This document shows positions 14,166 through 16,914 of a stretch of DNA of 16,914 nucleotides, in pieces. A program made the translations under genes and the position numbers. This stretch comes from Actinomycetes bacterium (GTDB lineage: Bacteria > Actinomycetota > Actinomycetes > Propionibacteriales > Propionibacteriaceae): NCBI GenBank assembly GCA_023392635.1, contig JAEVYS010000029.1, forward strand, positions 1-16,914, read 5' to 3'. The notes under the pieces are model-generated. The model did not search any database, was not told where the DNA came from, and was given only the letters and a program-made list of their open reading frames with translations. Position 1 is the stretch's first letter, and each line of letters opens with the position of its first letter.

Positions 14166-15277
14166 GCCGCCACCTCCTCGGTCGCAGGGACGGGTTGGAC
14201 GGCGAGTTCACGCGCGACCCGGCGTTGCTCCATCCGGAGCCCGGCCCGACGCACCACCTCGTAGGCGATGACCACGGAGAGGACGATGATGCCCTGGATG
14301 ATCAGGACGAGCCGGTCGGAGACACCGGCGCTGATCTGCAGGCCGTTGCTGAGCTGGTTGAGGTAGCCCCACAGCAGGGCCGAGACGGCCATGCCGATCG
14401 GGTGGTTGCGTCCGAGCAGGGCCACCGACATCCCGGCGAAGCCGAGCCCGGCCTGCACGGTGTCGCCGTAGGCGAAATCCTGGCCGAACAGCAGCGGCAT
14501 GCCGACCAGGCCGGCGATCGCGCCCGAGAGGACCATCGAGATCACGATCATCCTCTTCACGTTCACGCCGCTGGCGATCGCGGCGGTCTCGGACTGCCCG
14601 GTCGCGCGCAGGTCGAAGCCGAAGCGGGTCTTGCCGAGCACGAACCAGAACAGGATGCCGACGGCGACGGCCAGGAAGATCAGCCCGTACACCTCACGCC
14701 CGGTCCCGAGCAGCCAGCTCAGGTTGATACCGGGGACGCGGGAGTCCTCGGCGAGGATCCGCGTGCTGGTCGCGTTGGAGCCCTCCACCTTCACCGCCGC
14801 GCCCTTGAGCAGGTACGCGACGAGGTAGGTGGCGATGTAGTTGAGCATGATCGTGCTGATCACCTCCGACACGCCGCGCCCCACCTTGAGGATGCCGGCG
14901 ATCGCCGCCCAGACCGCGCCGGTCACCATGGCGACGACGATGGCGACGAGGATGTTCAGCCAGCCCGGCAGGAAGTGCGCGCCCGCGAACACCGCCGCCG
15001 CGAACGACGCGATGCGGTACTGGCCGTCCACACCGATGTTGAACAGGTTCATCCGGAACCCGATCGCCACCGCGACGGCCGAGAGGTACAAGACGGTCGC
15101 CTCGTTGAGGATGGCCACCATCTGGCGCGGCAGCGGCGCCTTGAACAGCACCTGCCAGACGGCCAGCACGGGATCCCCGGCGACCAGCAGGATCAGGGAG
15201 GTGAGCACGAGGGCCACCACGATGGCGAGCGCGGGAGCAGCGATCCCGAGCCCGATCCTGCGCACGTCGACCTTCAT
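14162..15277 (-). CDS. Nucleoside ABC transporter permease (NupP/BMP family)
   Basis: This 371-residue membrane protein is the first permease of the importer. The block IGFRMNLFNIGVDGQYRIA at about 72-90 matches the conserved 'FNIG-EGQ' region of the NupP type, and VSEVISTIMLNYIATYL follows as in relatives. About eight to ten transmembrane segments are apparent. The ATG at 15277 overlaps the ATPase stop by four bases (ATGA), with AGGAGGAGG just upstream. The substrate is inferred from the operon: neighbours are cytidine and adenosine deaminases, so nucleosides are likely. The exact specificity cannot be read from sequence. Confidence 0.93.
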   Translation of the reverse strand: MKVDVRRIGLGIAAPALAIVVALVLTSLILLVAGDPVLAVWQVLFKAPLPRQMVAILNEATVLYLSAVAVAIGFRMNLFNIGVDGQYRIASFAAAVFAGAHFLPGWLNILVAIVVAMVTGAVWAAIAGILKVGRGVSEVISTIMLNYIATYLVAYLLKGAAVKVEGSNATSTRILAEDSRVPGINLSWLLGTGREVYGLIFLAVAVGILFWFVLGKTRFGFDLRATGQSETAAIASGVNVKRMIVISMVLSGAIAGLVGMPLLFGQDFAYGDTVQAGLGFAGMSVALLGRNHPIGMAVSALLWGYLNQLSNGLQISAGVSDRLVLIIQGIIVLSVVIAYEVVRRAGLRMEQRRVARELAVQPVPATEEVAA

Positions 15278-16839
15278 CGGGCCTCCTCCTCAGCTGCGCC
15301 GGCGCCGGTCATGGCCGCCCCCAGTTCCTCGCGTGTCACGACATCGGGGTCGAACTCCCCGGACAGGCGTCCCCGCAGGATCACCCGGATCGTGTCGGAG
15401 AGCCCGACGAGCTCCTCGAGGTCGGCGGAGATCAGGAGCACGCCCATCCCCTCGCGACGGGCCGCCTTGATCAGGTCCCAGATCGCGGCCTGGGCGCCGA
15501 CGTCGACGCCGCGGGTGGGGTGCGCGGCCAGGAGGACGCGCGGGGTGTGGCTCATCTCGCGACCGACGATCAGCTTCTGCTGGTTGCCGCCGGACAGCGA
15601 CGCGGCGGTGACCAGGATCGAGGGGGTACGGACGTCGAACTCCGCCACCACCCGGTCGGTGTCGGCCTTGGCCGCGCGCGCGTCGATCAGGGGGCCGCGG
15701 ACGTTCGGCGCCTGCGTCTGGTGGCCGAGGATCATGTTCTCCCACAGCGGCGCCTCAAGGAGCAGGCCGTGGCGGTGCCGGTCCTCGGGGATGTAGCCGA
15801 CCCCGGCCTCCCGGATCTCGCGGACCCCGGCCTCGGTGATGTCGCGGTCCTCCAGCAGCACCCGTCCGGCGCTCGGGCGGCGCATGCCCATCACCACCTC
15901 GACCAGCTCGGCCTGCCCGTTGCCTTCGACGCCGGCGATGCCGACGATCTCACCGGCGTGGACGACGAGGTCGATCCCGTCGAGGACCTTGCGACGGCTG
16001 CCGGCGGCGCCCGCGAGGTCGATGCCCTGCAACGTGAGCCGGGGCTGGTCGGTGACCGTGGACTCCTCGGTCTGCGGGGAGGGCAGCTCGGAGCCCACCA
16101 TCAGCTCCGCGAGCTGACGGGCCGTGACCTTCTTCGGGTCGACGGCAGCGACCGTCGTCCCGCGCCGGATGACGGTGATGTCGTCGGCGACCGAGAGCAC
16201 CTCGTCCAGCTTGTGCGAGATGAAGATGACCGTGAGCCCCTCGGCCTTGAGTTCGCGCAGGTGGTCGAACAGCTCGTTGACCTCCTGGGGCACGAGCACG
16301 GCGGTGGGTTCGTCCAGGATCAGGATCTTCGCCCCCCGGTAGAGCACCTTGACGATCTCGATGCGCTGGCGGTCGCCCACGCCCAGGTCGGCCACCAGGG
16401 CGTCCGGGTCGATGTGCATCCCGTACTCGGCCGAGATCTCGCGGATCTTCGTGCGCGCGGTCTCGCCGATGCCGTGGAGGCCCTCCGCGCCCAGCACGAC
16501 GTTCTCGAGGACGGTGAGGTTGTCGGCCAGCATGAAGTGCTGGAACACCATGCCGATGCCGACCTTGATGGCCTCGGTGGGGCTCTTCAGGACGACCTCG
16601 CGGCCGTTGATGGCGATGGTGCCCTCGTCGGGCAGCTGGACGCCGTAGAGGATCTTCATCAGCGTCGACTTGCCGGCGCCGTTCTCGCCGACGATGGCGT
16701 GGATGGTGCCCCGGCGGACGCTCAGCGCGATGTCGCGGTTCGCGACCACACCGGGGAAGCGTTTGGTGATCCCGTTCAATTCGACAGCCAGGTCAGCCAG
16801 GGCTCCGGACTGCTCCGCGGTCTCGACGGCAGTGGACAT
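15274..16839 (-). CDS. Nucleoside ABC transporter ATPase with two ABC domains (NupO-like)
   Basis: The 521-residue cytoplasmic protein has two fused ATPase domains, as in RbsA/NupO proteins. Domain 1 has Walker A GENGAGKST (51-59), Q loop at Q100 (MVFQHFML), signature-like LGVGDRQR (152-159), Walker B LILDEPT (173-179) and H loop ISHK (207-210). Domain 2 is degenerate: GVEGNGQAE (303-311) lacks the Walker Lys, the Walker B has LAAHPTRG (437-444), but LSGGNQQK (415-422) is intact. Such asymmetry is normal for this family. The ATG at 16839 has GAGGAG six bases upstream. It is the first gene of the operon inside the window; the BMP substrate-binding lipoprotein is expected upstream of the right edge. 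Confidence 0.95.
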   Translation of the reverse strand: MSTAVETAEQSGALADLAVELNGITKRFPGVVANRDIALSVRRGTIHAIVGENGAGKSTLMKILYGVQLPDEGTIAINGREVVLKSPTEAIKVGIGMVFQHFMLADNLTVLENVVLGAEGLHGIGETARTKIREISAEYGMHIDPDALVADLGVGDRQRIEIVKVLYRGAKILILDEPTAVLVPQEVNELFDHLRELKAEGLTVIFISHKLDEVLSVADDITVIRRGTTVAAVDPKKVTARQLAELMVGSELPSPQTEESTVTDQPRLTLQGIDLAGAAGSRRKVLDGIDLVVHAGEIVGIAGVEGNGQAELVEVVMGMRRPSAGRVLLEDRDITEAGVREIREAGVGYIPEDRHRHGLLLEAPLWENMILGHQTQAPNVRGPLIDARAAKADTDRVVAEFDVRTPSILVTAASLSGGNQQKLIVGREMSHTPRVLLAAHPTRGVDVGAQAAIWDLIKAARREGMGVLLISADLEELVGLSDTIRVILRGRLSGEFDPDVVTREELGAAMTGAGAAEEEAR

Positions 16840-16867
16840 GCACGACTCCTCGTCCCGGGATCACCGA

Positions 16868-16885
16868 CCCGGCCTCGCTGCCGGG
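16868..16885 (-). other. Hairpin in the leader of the nucleoside operon
   Basis: CCCGGC (16868-16873) pairs with GCCGGG (16880-16885) around a six-base loop, and an adjacent GGGCCGGCCC at 16883-16892 is itself a palindrome. It could be a terminator or attenuator remnant after an upstream lipoprotein gene, or part of a leader. The rest of 16840-16914 shows the SD of the ATPase gene. Confidence 0.3.
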
Positions 16886-16902
16886 CCGGCCCCTCGAACG
16901 GC

Positions 16903-16908
16903 ACTCTA
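16903..16908 (-). promoter_or_regulatory. Possible -10 box upstream of the nucleoside operon
   Basis: On the minus strand TAGAGT fits a TAnnnT -10 box about 64 bases before the ATG at 16839. The -35 region lies at or beyond the window edge, so the promoter cannot be confirmed. Confidence 0.25.
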
Positions 16909-16914
16909 GTGGGA

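Noticed and set aside
12585..14264. 559-codon open frame on the plus strand across cdd and the permease
   Set aside because: It crosses two well-supported genes and its composition (Gln, Glu, Gly, Arg, His) is that of an antisense shadow.
14195..15796. 533-codon open frame on the plus strand across the permease and the ATPase
   Set aside because: Same shadow composition; the minus strand frames show conserved transporter blocks.
15274..16839. Second ATPase domain lacking the Walker A lysine as a sign of gene decay
   Set aside because: Degenerate second domains are usual in RbsA/NupO-type ATPases, and LSGGNQQK is intact.

Overview
The window is GC-rich DNA with dense, often overlapping genes, many GTG starts, weak -10 boxes of the TAnnnT type and good Shine-Dalgarno (SD) sites at some genes but none at others. 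This points to a high-GC actinobacterium. A complete pyruvate formate-lyase pair with actinobacterial features indicates a facultative or anaerobic fermenter. My best guess is the Propionibacteriaceae or a close relative, but this is inferred from gene content and not from a marker gene.

Layout. (1) 1-1964, minus strand: a tightly overlapping operon of a KAS III-like condensing enzyme, a metallo-beta-lactamase-fold hydrolase and the first 34 codons of what looks like an adenylate-forming (F390 synthetase/phenylacetate-CoA ligase-like) enzyme cut by the window edge. Its product is unknown; it resembles a small fatty-acyl-derived metabolite pathway. (2) 2026-4296: a fused ABC exporter (minus) facing a MarR regulator (plus) across a short intergenic region with an AT-rich palindrome that is probably the MarR operator. 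(3) 4322-6920, plus: a small membrane protein, an AlkZ/HTH_42-family putative DNA glycosylase and a membrane-anchored YpfJ-like zinc metallopeptidase. (4) 6921-10291, plus: pflB and pflA (pyruvate + CoA to acetyl-CoA + formate, and its radical-SAM activase), preceded by a GntR/FadR-type palindrome and followed by a strong hairpin. (5) 10250-11407: a TetR regulator (minus) diverging from a four-helix membrane protein (plus) across a striking 32-bp nested palindrome. (6) 11440-16839, minus: a nucleoside uptake and salvage operon, with a two-domain ABC ATPase, two permeases, cytidine deaminase and adenosine deaminase. The substrate-binding lipoprotein would be expected just upstream of the window.

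How the parts work together. The operon in (6) imports nucleosides and deaminates cytidine and adenosine. Block (4) supports anaerobic ATP generation from pyruvate. Blocks (2) and (5) are two self-contained regulator/membrane-protein pairs with visible operators. Block (1) is the least explained and biologically most open part. No tRNA, rRNA, CRISPR array, insertion sequence or phage gene was seen. All real genes are tightly packed; the largest non-coding gap is about 209 bases (6921-7129) and holds the pfl control region.
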